Below are positions 1-7,195 of a stretch of 26,464 nt of DNA, piece by piece. Each line of letters opens with the position of its first letter. The first letter of the stretch is position 1. Both the position numbers and the translations under genes were made by a program. The notes under the pieces are model-generated. The model was not told the origin of the DNA and did not search any database. It saw only the letters and a program-made list of their open reading frames with translations. Source of the DNA: JAFGJU01 sp964570935. Lineage in GTDB: Bacteria > Eisenbacteria > RBG-16-71-46 > JAFGJU01. The stretch lies in assembly GCA_964570935.1 (NCBI GenBank), contig CAZMZP010000046.1, positions 1 through 26,464 on the forward strand. The letters run 5' to 3'.

Positions 1-42
1 TGGCCGCAAGGCCCGTGGGTTCGAATCCTACTCCCTCCGCCA
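1..42 (+). tRNA. 3' part of a class II tRNA, probably tRNA-Ser
   Basis: The window opens inside a tRNA gene. A GGCC-GCAA-GGCC hairpin fits the long variable arm of a class II tRNA. The T arm follows (GTGGG, loop TTCGAAT, CCTAC), then the 3' acceptor strand TCCCTCC, discriminator G and an encoded CCA. A long variable arm with discriminator G points to serine; Leu and Tyr tRNAs normally have A there. The anticodon lies outside the window, so the isoacceptor is unknown. Confidence 0.85.
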
Positions 43-69
43 GCGAAAACACTTTTCAGGATCTTGGCG

Positions 70-161
<92 letters not shown>

Positions 162-181
162 TCTAATAGAGGGCGGCGCCA

Positions 182-209
182 GCCGGACTGCGCTGCGGGG
201 TAGTCCGGC
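182..209 (+). terminator. hairpin after the tRNA-Ser pair
   Basis: A 10-bp stem (one G-T pair) with an 8-base loop begins 20 bases after tRNA-Ser: GCCGGACTGC pairs with GTAGTCCGGC. No T tract follows, so factor-independent termination is uncertain. The position between convergent transcripts suits a transcript end or an RNA-stabilising hairpin. Confidence 0.4.
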
Positions 210-249
210 CCGCCTTCGCCTCCAGCCGCCCGCCTGCTGTCCGCATGCC

Positions 250-271
250 GGCCGTCCCACTGGGGACGGCC
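250..271 (-). terminator. hairpin directly after the P-type ATPase stop codon
   Basis: A perfect 9-bp stem (GGCCGTCCC/GGGACGGCC) with a 4-base loop abuts the TGA stop of the ATPase at 272-274. It has no T tract on the minus strand, so it may act as a 3' end protector or a weak terminator. It faces the hairpin at 182-209, which follows the convergent tRNA genes. Confidence 0.45.
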
Positions 272-2458
272 TCACAGTCTGGACCACCTGTCATTCAGCA
301 GACGCAACGCGTTGAAGATGACCACCAGCGACGCACCCATGTCGGCGGCTATCGCCATCCACAGGGTCGCCACCTGCAGCATGGCCAGCGTCATGAAGGC
401 GGCTTTCACGCCCAGCGCGAAGAGAATGTTCTGCCGGATAATCCGCATGGAACGCCGCGCATGTCGCACAAGCCAGGGCAGACGCGCCAGGCCGTCCGAC
501 ATCAACGCGATGTCCGCGGTCTCGATGGCCGCGTCGGTCCCGGCGGCGCCCATCGCGATCCCGACTGTGGCCGTGGCCAGCGCGGGCGCGTCATTGATGC
601 CGTCGCCCACCATGGCGACCGAGCCGTGGACGCGCTCGACCTCCCGAATGGCCTCCATCTTGCCTTCTGGCAGCAATTCCGCTCGAACCTCATCGGCGCC
701 CACGGCGCGGCCTACAGCGTCCGCAGTGCCACGGTTGTCCCCGGTGAGCATGACGACGTGGCGCACCCCGGCCGCCTTCAACTGGCGAACCAGGCCCCGC
801 GCCTCGGGGCGGATGGAGTCTGCCACGCTGATGAGACCACAGACGTGCCGGTCGCTGCCTACCACTATCACCGAATGTCCGGAGTCCTCCATGCGCTGCG
901 CCAGGTCGTGCATCTCTGACTCCTCGACGCCTTTCTCGTGTAGCAGCCGGTGGCTTCCCACCCAATGCAGGCGGCGGTCAATCATTGCCTCTGCCCCGCG
1001 ACCCTTGAGCGCGCGGAAGTTCTCAGCCCTCAGAGGCTCCACACCGTCCGCCTGCGCCCTTCTCAGAACGGCCGCGGCCAGCGGATGTTCGCTGTGCGCC
1101 TCCAGAGCCGCCGCGCGGGCGAGGATTTCTCTTGGCGTGTGGCCGTTCAAGGGGACAATCTCCTGCACCTCCGGAACTCCCTTCGTCAGAGTGCCGGTCT
1201 TGTCCAGGGCAAAGGCGTTCACGCGCGCCACTGCCTCGAGAAACATTCCCCCCTTGATCAACACGCCGGCGTGGGCCGCCGCCGTGAGCGCCGCCACGAT
1301 GCTCACCGGCGTTGATATCACCAGCGCGCAGGGGCAGGCGATCACCAGAACGACCAACGCCTCGTAGAACCAGCGGCTCCATGGACTGCCGAACAGCGGC
1401 GGCACTACGGCGACAGCCAGCGCCACGGCCAGCATGGCGGGCGTGTAGTAACGCGCGAACTTTTCGATCCACTGCTCTATCGGCGCCCTGCGCGACTGCG
1501 CCTGCTCCACCATCCGAATGATACGCGACAGAGTGGTGTCGGCCGCGGCCCTTGTGGCCCTGAGCTCGATTGCGCCGTCTTCGTTGATCGTGCCCGCGAA
1601 CACCTCGGCCCCCTTCTCCTTGGCCACTGGCATGGATTCGCCGGTGATCGGCGCCTGGTTCACCGAGGTCCGGCCCTTCGTCACGATTCCGTCCAGCGGT
1701 ATTCGCTCACCGGGCCTGACCAGGACCGTCGCCCCAACGGGGACTTCCGCGACCGGCTTCTCCATGACGTCGCCGTCGCGGGGACAGACGTAGCGTGCCG
1801 TCGGCGGCGTCAGGCTGACCAGGGAGCGTATTGCCCGCCGCGCGCGGCTCACGCTCCAGGATTCCAGCAACAGCGAGAGAGCGAAAAGAAACGTGACGGT
1901 TCCCGCCTCAAACCATTGTCCGATGGCCATCGCGCCGAGCACGGCGACAGTCATCAGCAGATTCATGTCGGGGCGCAGCCGTCGCAGGGCCAGCCATGCC
2001 TTCGGGGCGACAAACCAGCCTCCGGTCACGCCGGCGGCGGCGTAGAGGAGTATCACTGGGAGGGGAAACGCGCGACTTCCGGCAACCTCACCACCGACCA
2101 GCGCGTGCAGCAGATTGGCATGCAGGACGACGTGCGTCAGGAAGCCCGCCAGCACCAAAGCGCCGGAGCTCCAGCACATCACGGCGCGCCCTCGCTTCCG
2201 CCACCAACCCTCTTCGACGGCACACACACCGGACGGACACGTCTCGCCGACTGCTTGCGCGGTCAGCCCGGCCCGCCGGACGGCGTCGCGGACCGCTTCC
2301 GGGTCTCCGGGACTCGCGGCGAATTCCACGGTCATCGTCCCCTCAATCAAGTTGAAGTCGAGGCCGCCGACCCCGGGCAGCGCGCCGACCGTGCGCTTGA
2401 GGGCGTTGACTTCGTCCGCGCAGTCCATTCCGCCGATTCTGAATGTCCGCTTTTCCAT
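272..2458 (-). CDS. zntA: P1B-type heavy-metal efflux ATPase (Zn/Cd/Pb type)
   Basis: This 728-residue inner-membrane ATPase would pump soft divalent metals out of the cytoplasm. An N-terminal HMA domain (about 1-65) carries GMDCADE at 10-16, the single-Cys form seen in many Zn/Cd pumps, and a further Cys pair (C74, C79) precedes the membrane region. The actuator motif TGES is at 272-275, the membrane metal site CPC at 375-377 followed by ALVISTP, the phosphorylated Asp at D419 (DKTGT), an SEHP motif in the nucleotide domain, and GDGIND at 618-623. The last membrane segment has DMG (D706), equivalent to the metal-ligand Asp of ZntA. CPC plus this DxG indicates subgroup P1B-2 (Zn, Cd, Pb) rather than copper. 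ATG start with GGGG upstream. No metal-responsive regulator is adjacent. The family call is secure; the exact metal is inferred. Confidence 0.95.
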   Translation of the reverse strand: MEKRTFRIGGMDCADEVNALKRTVGALPGVGGLDFNLIEGTMTVEFAASPGDPEAVRDAVRRAGLTAQAVGETCPSGVCAVEEGWWRKRGRAVMCWSSGALVLAGFLTHVVLHANLLHALVGGEVAGSRAFPLPVILLYAAAGVTGGWFVAPKAWLALRRLRPDMNLLMTVAVLGAMAIGQWFEAGTVTFLFALSLLLESWSVSRARRAIRSLVSLTPPTARYVCPRDGDVMEKPVAEVPVGATVLVRPGERIPLDGIVTKGRTSVNQAPITGESMPVAKEKGAEVFAGTINEDGAIELRATRAAADTTLSRIIRMVEQAQSRRAPIEQWIEKFARYYTPAMLAVALAVAVVPPLFGSPWSRWFYEALVVLVIACPCALVISTPVSIVAALTAAAHAGVLIKGGMFLEAVARVNAFALDKTGTLTKGVPEVQEIVPLNGHTPREILARAAALEAHSEHPLAAAVLRRAQADGVEPLRAENFRALKGRGAEAMIDRRLHWVGSHRLLHEKGVEESEMHDLAQRMEDSGHSVIVVGSDRHVCGLISVADSIRPEARGLVRQLKAAGVRHVVMLTGDNRGTADAVGRAVGADEVRAELLPEGKMEAIREVERVHGSVAMVGDGINDAPALATATVGIAMGAAGTDAAIETADIALMSDGLARLPWLVRHARRSMRIIRQNILFALGVKAAFMTLAMLQVATLWMAIAADMGASLVVIFNALRLLNDRWSRL

Positions 2459-2555
2459 CGAAATATCCCCGTGCTCTCAGTGGTGAACGTCGTCCGCTCT
2501 GCGCTGAAGCGACTTCGAATGCGCACCTTTCTGCGCGTCCATGACAATAAAGAAA

Positions 2556-2584
2556 TTGCCGGGCGGCCGCAAATTTAATAGAAT
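2556..2584 (+). promoter_or_regulatory. probable sigma-70-type promoter of tRNA-Arg
   Basis: A -35-like TTGCCG (2556-2561) and a -10-like TAGAAT (2579-2584) are separated by 17 bases. The -10 ends nine bases before the mature tRNA 5' end at 2594. The match is 4/6 and 5/6 to consensus. This predicts almost no 5' leader. Confidence 0.5.
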
Positions 2585-2593
2585 GAGGTCGGT

Positions 2594-2667
2594 GCGCCCA
2601 TAGCTCAATTGGATAGAGCATCTGACTACGGATCAGAAGGCTGGGGGTTCGAGCCCTCCTGGGCGCA
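2594..2667 (+). tRNA. tRNA-Arg(ACG)
   Basis: Acceptor stem GCGCCCA/TGGGCGC with discriminator A. The anticodon arm is TCTGA-CTACGGA-TCAGA, giving anticodon ACG (A34 probably becomes inosine and reads CGN arginine codons). The T arm is CTGGG/CCCTC type with TTCGAGC. Unlike the tRNA-Ser genes at the window start, CCA is not encoded: ATTC follows the acceptor. Its last 42 bases (2626-2667) lie antisense to the 3' end of mnmA. Confidence 0.96.
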
Positions 2668-3807
2668 TTCTTCCTTTCTCCTGTCGGGCCTCGTCATCGT
2701 TTCTATAACCCCGCCTCCCAGCACCGCATCTCCGTCGTAGAAAACAGCAGACTGGCCCGGAGTTATCGCGCTCTGCTCGGCGTCAAACGTCACCCGCAGT
2801 CTCTGCGCCGGCCGAGGCGCAATCTCTTCCACGAGGGCCGGGGCGGCCTCGTGCGTGTAGCGCACCTGGACCAGTGCGCGCAGCGGGAGTCGGTCGCCTG
2901 CATCGCTCAGCCAGTTCACTTCGCCGCACGTGAACTCGCGTGACAGTAGGTCGCGCTTCTCCCCCATCACGACTGTGTTCGACTTGGGTCTCAGCTCCAC
3001 GACGTATTTCCTGCCCCCCGCCGAGATGCCCAGCCCGCGTCTCTGCCCCACGGTGAAGCGCACGAGCCCGCGATGGGAGCCCAGAACGTTTCCGGAAACG
3101 TCGACCACGTCTCCGGGACCTGCGTCAATCCCCAGGGCCGAGAGCCGTGCCGTCACGAAGTCTCCGCAGCCCCCTGATTCCACAAAACAGACGTCCTGAC
3201 TCTCCAGCCGCTCGGCGCACGAAAACCCGAGGTCCGAGGCCCGTCGCTTCACGTCAGGCTTGGTCATTTCGCCCAGGGGAAACAGGAGCATTCCCAGCCG
3301 GTCCCGGGGAACGGCCCACAGGGCGTAACTCTGGTCCTTTTGCCTGTCGGCGCCGCGGCGCATTCGAGTCGCGCCTCCGCCCGCGTCCCGCTCCAGTCTG
3401 GCGTAGTGACCCGTCGCCAGGAAGTCTGCGCCCAGCGACCGCGCCTTGTCCAACAGGACCCCGAACTTCACCCTTGAGTTGCACAGCACGCACGGGTTCG
3501 GCGTCCTGCCCCGCGAATATTCCAGGCAGAACGGGCGCACGACGCTCTGTTCGAACGCGTCCTCAAGCTCCATCACGTAGTGCGGTATGCGAAGTTTTGC
3601 GGCTGCGGCTCTTGCGTATTCTATGGCGGCCAATGAGCAGCAGGAACGTTCGGCGGAGGGCGTGTCGGCGTAGCACCACAGCTTCATGGTCACGCCAAAC
3701 ACACGATGGCCCTTCTCGACGAGAAGGGCTGAGGCGACTGAACTGTCCACTCCCCCGCTCATGGCGACGGCCACGGTGACGGAGGAGGGAGACTGGTCTC
3801 TTTTCAC
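2626..3807 (-). CDS. mnmA: tRNA-specific 2-thiouridylase MnmA
   Basis: MnmA adenylates U34 of Lys, Glu and Gln tRNAs and replaces its 2-oxygen with sulfur. The 393-residue frame has the PP-loop SGGVDSS at 17-23, TPNPCVLCN around 102-110 and SQDVCF with C207. C109 and C207 correspond to the paired catalytic cysteines. The extra C106 makes a CxxC, and SCCS lies at 55-58; Fe-S-binding MnmA variants have been proposed with such cysteines, but that is inference here. The start is GTG at 3807 with a weak SD. The frame runs antisense into tRNA-Arg, so the last 14 or so residues (ending EGSNPQPSDP) are encoded by the reverse of the tRNA. It is last in the iscR-iscS-iscU-mnmA unit, 52 bases after iscU, which would supply sulfur or clusters. 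Confidence 0.94.
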   Translation of the reverse strand: MKRDQSPSSVTVAVAMSGGVDSSVASALLVEKGHRVFGVTMKLWCYADTPSAERSCCSLAAIEYARAAAAKLRIPHYVMELEDAFEQSVVRPFCLEYSRGRTPNPCVLCNSRVKFGVLLDKARSLGADFLATGHYARLERDAGGGATRMRRGADRQKDQSYALWAVPRDRLGMLLFPLGEMTKPDVKRRASDLGFSCAERLESQDVCFVESGGCGDFVTARLSALGIDAGPGDVVDVSGNVLGSHRGLVRFTVGQRRGLGISAGGRKYVVELRPKSNTVVMGEKRDLLSREFTCGEVNWLSDAGDRLPLRALVQVRYTHEAAPALVEEIAPRPAQRLRVTFDAEQSAITPGQSAVFYDGDAVLGGGVIETMTRPDRRKEECAQEGSNPQPSDP

Positions 3808-3859
3808 GACTTTGTTCTTGGATGCGGGTCCGGCAATCGGCCGGCCGGTTTCCTGCGTG

Positions 3860-4297
3860 TTATTTCTGCGCGGGCTCCGGCCCGGCTTCCGGCGCGGGCG
3901 TCGCGGCCGGCTTCGCAGCCTCCGGTGCCTTTCCCTGCTTGGCCATGTAGTCCTCTATGGCCTTGTGAAGCGCGTCCGCCGCAAGGTTGGAGCAGTGCAT
4001 CTTGACCGGAGGGAGACCGCCCAACGCCTCTGCCACCGCCTTGTTGGAGACGGCCAGCGCCTCCTCGAGCGTCTTCCCTATCACCAGCTCGGTCACCATG
4101 CTGCTCGTGGCTATGGCGGCGCCGCAGCCGAACGTCTTGAACTTGGCGTCGGCGACGCGGCCGTTCTCCACCCTGATCTCCATCCGCATGATGTCGCCGC
4201 AAACCGGATTCCCGACCTGTCCAACGCCGTCGGGGTTCTCCATGCTTCCGACGTTCTTCGGATTCTTGAAGTGCTCCATCACCTTTTCACTGTACAT
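3860..4297 (-). CDS. iscU: IscU/NifU-type Fe-S cluster scaffold
   Basis: This protein is the scaffold on which [2Fe-2S] and [4Fe-4S] clusters are assembled from sulfur delivered by the desulfurase. I place the start at the ATG at 4297 (MYSEKVMEHF), preceded by GGGGGAG with 9-base spacing; an upstream in-frame TTG at 4321 has no suitable SD. The 145-residue product has the three conserved cysteines C33 (NPVCGD), C58 (FGCGAA) and C102 (HCSNLA), with D35 next to the first. The N-terminal NPKNVG motif resembles the NifU/SufU-like subgroup. After about residue 125 there is an Ala/Pro/Glu-rich tail not normal for IscU. The gene lies between the desulfurase and mnmA in one operon. Confidence 0.95.
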   Translation of the reverse strand: MYSEKVMEHFKNPKNVGSMENPDGVGQVGNPVCGDIMRMEIRVENGRVADAKFKTFGCGAAIATSSMVTELVIGKTLEEALAVSNKAVAEALGGLPPVKMHCSNLAADALHKAIEDYMAKQGKAPEAAKPAATPAPEAGPEPAQK

Positions 4298-4392
4298 TTC
4301 CGATTTCTCCCCCGTTCGCAATCAGCGCGCCGGAACGCCCCGGCTTCGGCCGGAGCCCGATGCATCTAGAGACTGCGCAGCATGTCACCGCT

Positions 4393-5586
4393 TCATCCGG
4401 CCGTGCCCTCTCCCACGCAGGTTCCGCTCTGCCTGTAGAGAGGAGACATGGCCCGCAGTCTTTCCACTATTCCTGGAAGCACCTCCAGGACGTAATCCAC
4501 TCCGCTCTCCGTGTTTTCGGTTCCGAGACTGAAGCGCACCGAGCCCTGCGCTATCGCCGGCGGCACGCCCATGGCAAGAAGCACGTGAGAGGGCGCGGAA
4601 GACCCGGACGTGCACGCGGAGCCGCTCGACACCGACACCCCCTCCATGTCCAGGCTCAGGACCAGCGACTCGCCCTCGATGAACTCGAAAGAAATGTTAG
4701 CCGTGCTCGGAAGTCTCTTTGTCGGGTGCCCGTTCAGCCGGACGTGCGGTATGGCCGACAGAACGCCCTCTTCCAGCTTCCGTCTGAGCCGGAGCACGCG
4801 CGCCTGCGTCGCGTCCAGGTCGGAGGTCGCAAGCTCCACCGCCTTCGCGAACCCGATGATGCCGGAGACGTTCTCAGTGCCGGCGCGTCTCTTGCGTTCG
4901 TGATGTCCGCCGAAGGCGATCGGGACGAGCGGCGTGCCTCTTCTCACGTATAGCGCGCCCACGCCCTTCGGACCGTACAGCTTGTGCGATGAAGCCGACA
5001 TCAGATTGACTCCCAGCGCGTTCACGTCCAGAGGAAGCTTGCCCAGCGACTGCACCGCGTCAGTATGAAAAACAATTTCGTGCTCCAGCGCTATCTTGCC
5101 GATTTCCTCTATGGGCTGGACAACACCAGTCTCGTTGTTGGCGTGCATTATCGTGATGAGGATCGTGTCCTTCCTCAACGCCTCTCTCACCGACTGTGGG
5201 TCCACGACGCCTTGACTGTCACACGGAACCTCGGTCAACTCAAAGCCACTGCTCGCGAGATGCCGGCAGGTGCTGACCACCGCGTGGTGCTCGATCTCGC
5301 TCGTGACGATGTGCCGCCCCTTGCCGGAGAGGGCGTTCGCGACGCCGGTCACGGCGATGTTGTCGGCCTCCGTGCCTCCGCTGGTGAACACAATCTCGTC
5401 CGTCTTGGCGCCGATTCCGGCTGCCACCACGCCCCGTGCCTCGTCCAGTGCGTGTCTGGCCTCCTGCCCGAACGAGTGAACGCTGGACGGATTGCCGAAG
5501 CGCTCCCCGAAATACGGCAGCATCGCCTTCACGACTTCCGGGTGTACCGGGGTCGTGGCACTGTGATCCAGGTAGATCTTTTTCAT
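4393..5586 (-). CDS. iscS: cysteine desulfurase (NifS/IscS type)
   Basis: This PLP enzyme converts cysteine to alanine and passes the persulfide sulfur to IscU and to MnmA-type acceptors. The 397-residue protein begins MKKIYLDHSATTP. The PLP lysine is K202 in SASSHKLYGPKG, and the mobile-loop catalytic cysteine is C325 in SSGSACTSGSS, the NifS/IscS-type loop rather than SufS. The ATG at 5586 is chosen because GGAG lies 9 bases upstream; the in-frame TTG at 5595 directly abuts that SD and cannot use it. It is second in the operon, 14 bases after the Rrf2 regulator, and the scaffold follows about 95 bases later. Confidence 0.96.
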   Translation of the reverse strand: MKKIYLDHSATTPVHPEVVKAMLPYFGERFGNPSSVHSFGQEARHALDEARGVVAAGIGAKTDEIVFTSGGTEADNIAVTGVANALSGKGRHIVTSEIEHHAVVSTCRHLASSGFELTEVPCDSQGVVDPQSVREALRKDTILITIMHANNETGVVQPIEEIGKIALEHEIVFHTDAVQSLGKLPLDVNALGVNLMSASSHKLYGPKGVGALYVRRGTPLVPIAFGGHHERKRRAGTENVSGIIGFAKAVELATSDLDATQARVLRLRRKLEEGVLSAIPHVRLNGHPTKRLPSTANISFEFIEGESLVLSLDMEGVSVSSGSACTSGSSAPSHVLLAMGVPPAIAQGSVRFSLGTENTESGVDYVLEVLPGIVERLRAMSPLYRQSGTCVGEGTAG

Positions 5587-5600
5587 CCTTTCCAACTCCC

Positions 5601-6113
5601 CTATTTGCGTGTCCGGCGCCCGGCGCCGGCCTTCGTCTTCTTGCCGTTCTTACCGCGGGGGTGTCCGCCGGGCCTGCGCGTCGGGCAGGAAACGGCCTTG
5701 GCTTCCTTGCACAGGTCTTTGAGGGTCGTCTTGTCGAGCGCCGCCATGATCCTGGCGTTCAACTTCTTGATCAGTATCCTGCTCACGCAGCTCTCCGCCC
5801 TGGCGCAAGTCCTGGCAGCGCCGTCGTCCTCGAAGCAGTAAGAGAACTGCATCGGACCCTCGACCGCCCTCACTATGTCGCCAACCCGGATTCTGCCGGG
5901 GCTCTTCGCGAGCATGTAGCCGCCCTGCGGGCCGCGGACGCTCTTTACGAGCCCGCCCCTGCGGAGCCTGGACATCAGCTGGTCGAGGTACGGCAGAGAG
6001 ATGTTCTGCCTGCGCGCTATGTCCTTGCCCGCGGTCGGCCCCTCGCCGAAGCAGATGGCCAGGTCGTACATCGCCCTGACGCCGTAGCGTCCGGCCGCCG
6101 TCGAGAACTTCAT
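5601..6113 (-). CDS. iscR: Rrf2/IscR-family transcriptional regulator
   Basis: The product is a 170-residue winged-helix regulator of the Rrf2 family, which senses Fe-S cluster status. The N-terminal helix-turn-helix (about 1-65, beginning MKFSTAAGRYGVRAM) includes the recognition part NISLPYLDQLMSRLRRGGLV. Cysteines C93, C103 and C109 occupy the region that ligates the [2Fe-2S] cluster in E. coli IscR, although the spacing (Cx9Cx5C) differs. Two more cysteines lie nearer the C-terminus, which is Lys/Arg/Gly-rich (about 150-170) and unusually basic. It is first in the iscS-iscU-mnmA operon, and a strong IscR-type operator lies over its own promoter, which implies autoregulation. Confidence 0.93.
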   Translation of the reverse strand: MKFSTAAGRYGVRAMYDLAICFGEGPTAGKDIARRQNISLPYLDQLMSRLRRGGLVKSVRGPQGGYMLAKSPGRIRVGDIVRAVEGPMQFSYCFEDDGAARTCARAESCVSRILIKKLNARIMAALDKTTLKDLCKEAKAVSCPTRRPGGHPRGKNGKKTKAGAGRRTRK

Positions 6114-6241
6114 CCGTCAACCCCTGACTGTAGCAACCCGGAAAGACGCTCGTTCAAATTTCGTGGCTGGAGAAGTCCGCCGTGTCCACCGCCCTTCGCG
6201 ACGAGGCAAGACGGGGCGGATGCCACTGCGTTACACAATTG

Positions 6242-6270
6242 AGAATATATTACCTGACAGTTTTAGTCAA
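6242..6270 (-). promoter_or_regulatory. promoter of the isc-mnmA operon
   Basis: Reading the minus strand, TTGACT (6265-6270) and TATTCT (6242-6247) are separated by exactly 17 bases. This predicts transcription starting near 6235 and a leader of about 120 bases before iscR. The -35 box lies inside the IscR-like palindrome at 6250-6274, so bound regulator would block RNA polymerase. Confidence 0.7.
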
Positions 6271-6274
6271 GTAT
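6250..6274 (-). promoter_or_regulatory. IscR type-1-like operator
   Basis: On the minus strand, half sites ATACTTGACT and TGTCAGGTAA flank the 5-base centre AAAAC. The E. coli type-1 IscR consensus is ATASYYGACT, centre RWWWY, AGTCRRSTAT. By eye 23 of 25 positions agree; the mismatches are the first base of the right half and the last base. The site covers the -35 box and most of the spacer, as expected for repression by holo-IscR. Confidence 0.8.
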
Positions 6275-6364
6275 TTTTTCGACGCCACAGGCCGGGGACC
6301 TCCAGCCCTCTGACCGCAGCCCTAACACGCTGACAATCAATCTGTTAGCCGGAGTGGCGCCCCC

Positions 6365-6401
6365 AAAAAAGGGAGAGGGGCATACGAACTGCCCCTCTCC
6401 C
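6365..6401 (-). terminator. intrinsic terminator after the cyclophilin gene
   Basis: A perfect 12-bp GC-rich stem (GGGAGAGGGGCA/TGCCCCTCTCCC) with a 7-base loop is followed on the minus strand by six T residues. It lies about 50 bases past the stop of the cyclophilin gene and ends the leftward transcript before the isc promoter. Confidence 0.92.
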
Positions 6402-6453
6402 TATCACTCGCGCCGTCGGGCGGGTTTGTGCCGACACGCCGGCTGACCGCCGA

Positions 6454-7167
6454 CTATTTCCCCGTTCCTGTCTTGGGCGCTGTCTTGGCCGCGGCCTTGG
6501 CCTTCGCTTCCTGCTTCACGTAGTCGGCCCGCGCCGCAATCGTAACTTTCTTGAGCCACACTGGTTCGACAGGAGTGCTGGGCTCAGGCCCCTTCACCGG
6601 CACGTTCCCTATCTTTTCCACGACCCCCAGCCCCTTGATCACCTGTCCGAACACGGTGTACTGCCCGTCCAGGAACGGCTTGTTGTCAAGGCATACGAAG
6701 AACTGCGAACCCGCGCTGTTGGGAGATGCCGCCCTTGCCATTGAGAGCGTGCCCTTGAGATGCGGGCGCGCGTTGAATTCCGCGTTAATCGAGTACCCGG
6801 GGTCTCCGGTGCCGTCGTTGCTGGGGTCCGCGTCCTTCGTGAGCGGGTCGCCGCCCTGGATCATGAACCCCTTTATGACTCTGTGGAACCTGGTCCCGTC
6901 GTAAAAGCCCGACCTTGCCAGTTTCTTGAAGTTCCGGACGTGATTCGGCGCGTCCTTGGGAAAGAACTCGAGCACGAACGTCCCGAAGTTGGTGTCCATT
7001 ATGGCGACTTCGTCCGGCTCCGGGGCCGGTGCCGCTGCCTTTCCCTTTGCCGGTGCCGGCTGCTTGCTCTGCACCTTCGAACCCTCCTGGGCAAAAGACA
7101 CGCCTGAGATGATGATCGTCAACACAAGAATGATTGCCGCGCACGTCAGAACTCGGCCTTGTTTCAT
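6454..7167 (-). CDS. exported cyclophilin-type peptidyl-prolyl isomerase
   Basis: This is a cis-trans prolyl isomerase that probably assists folding outside the cytoplasm. The 237-residue protein has a signal peptide with a hydrophobic core at about 8-23 and a likely cut after A26 (VSFA|QE), then an Ala/Pro/Lys linker. The cyclophilin domain (about 50-215) contains FHRVIKGFMIQGGDP with the catalytic Arg, GSQFFV and FLDGQYTVFGQV. The C-terminal tail is Lys/Ala-rich. The start has a strong GGGAGGT 6 bases upstream. It follows the TPR gene by 28 bases and is followed by an intrinsic terminator, so it ends the operon. Confidence 0.95.
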   Translation of the reverse strand: MKQGRVLTCAAIILVLTIIISGVSFAQEGSKVQSKQPAPAKGKAAAPAPEPDEVAIMDTNFGTFVLEFFPKDAPNHVRNFKKLARSGFYDGTRFHRVIKGFMIQGGDPLTKDADPSNDGTGDPGYSINAEFNARPHLKGTLSMARAASPNSAGSQFFVCLDNKPFLDGQYTVFGQVIKGLGVVEKIGNVPVKGPEPSTPVEPVWLKKVTIAARADYVKQEAKAKAAAKTAPKTGTGK

Positions 7168-7195
7168 TTCTTTACCTCCCGAAGCGACATTCCCA

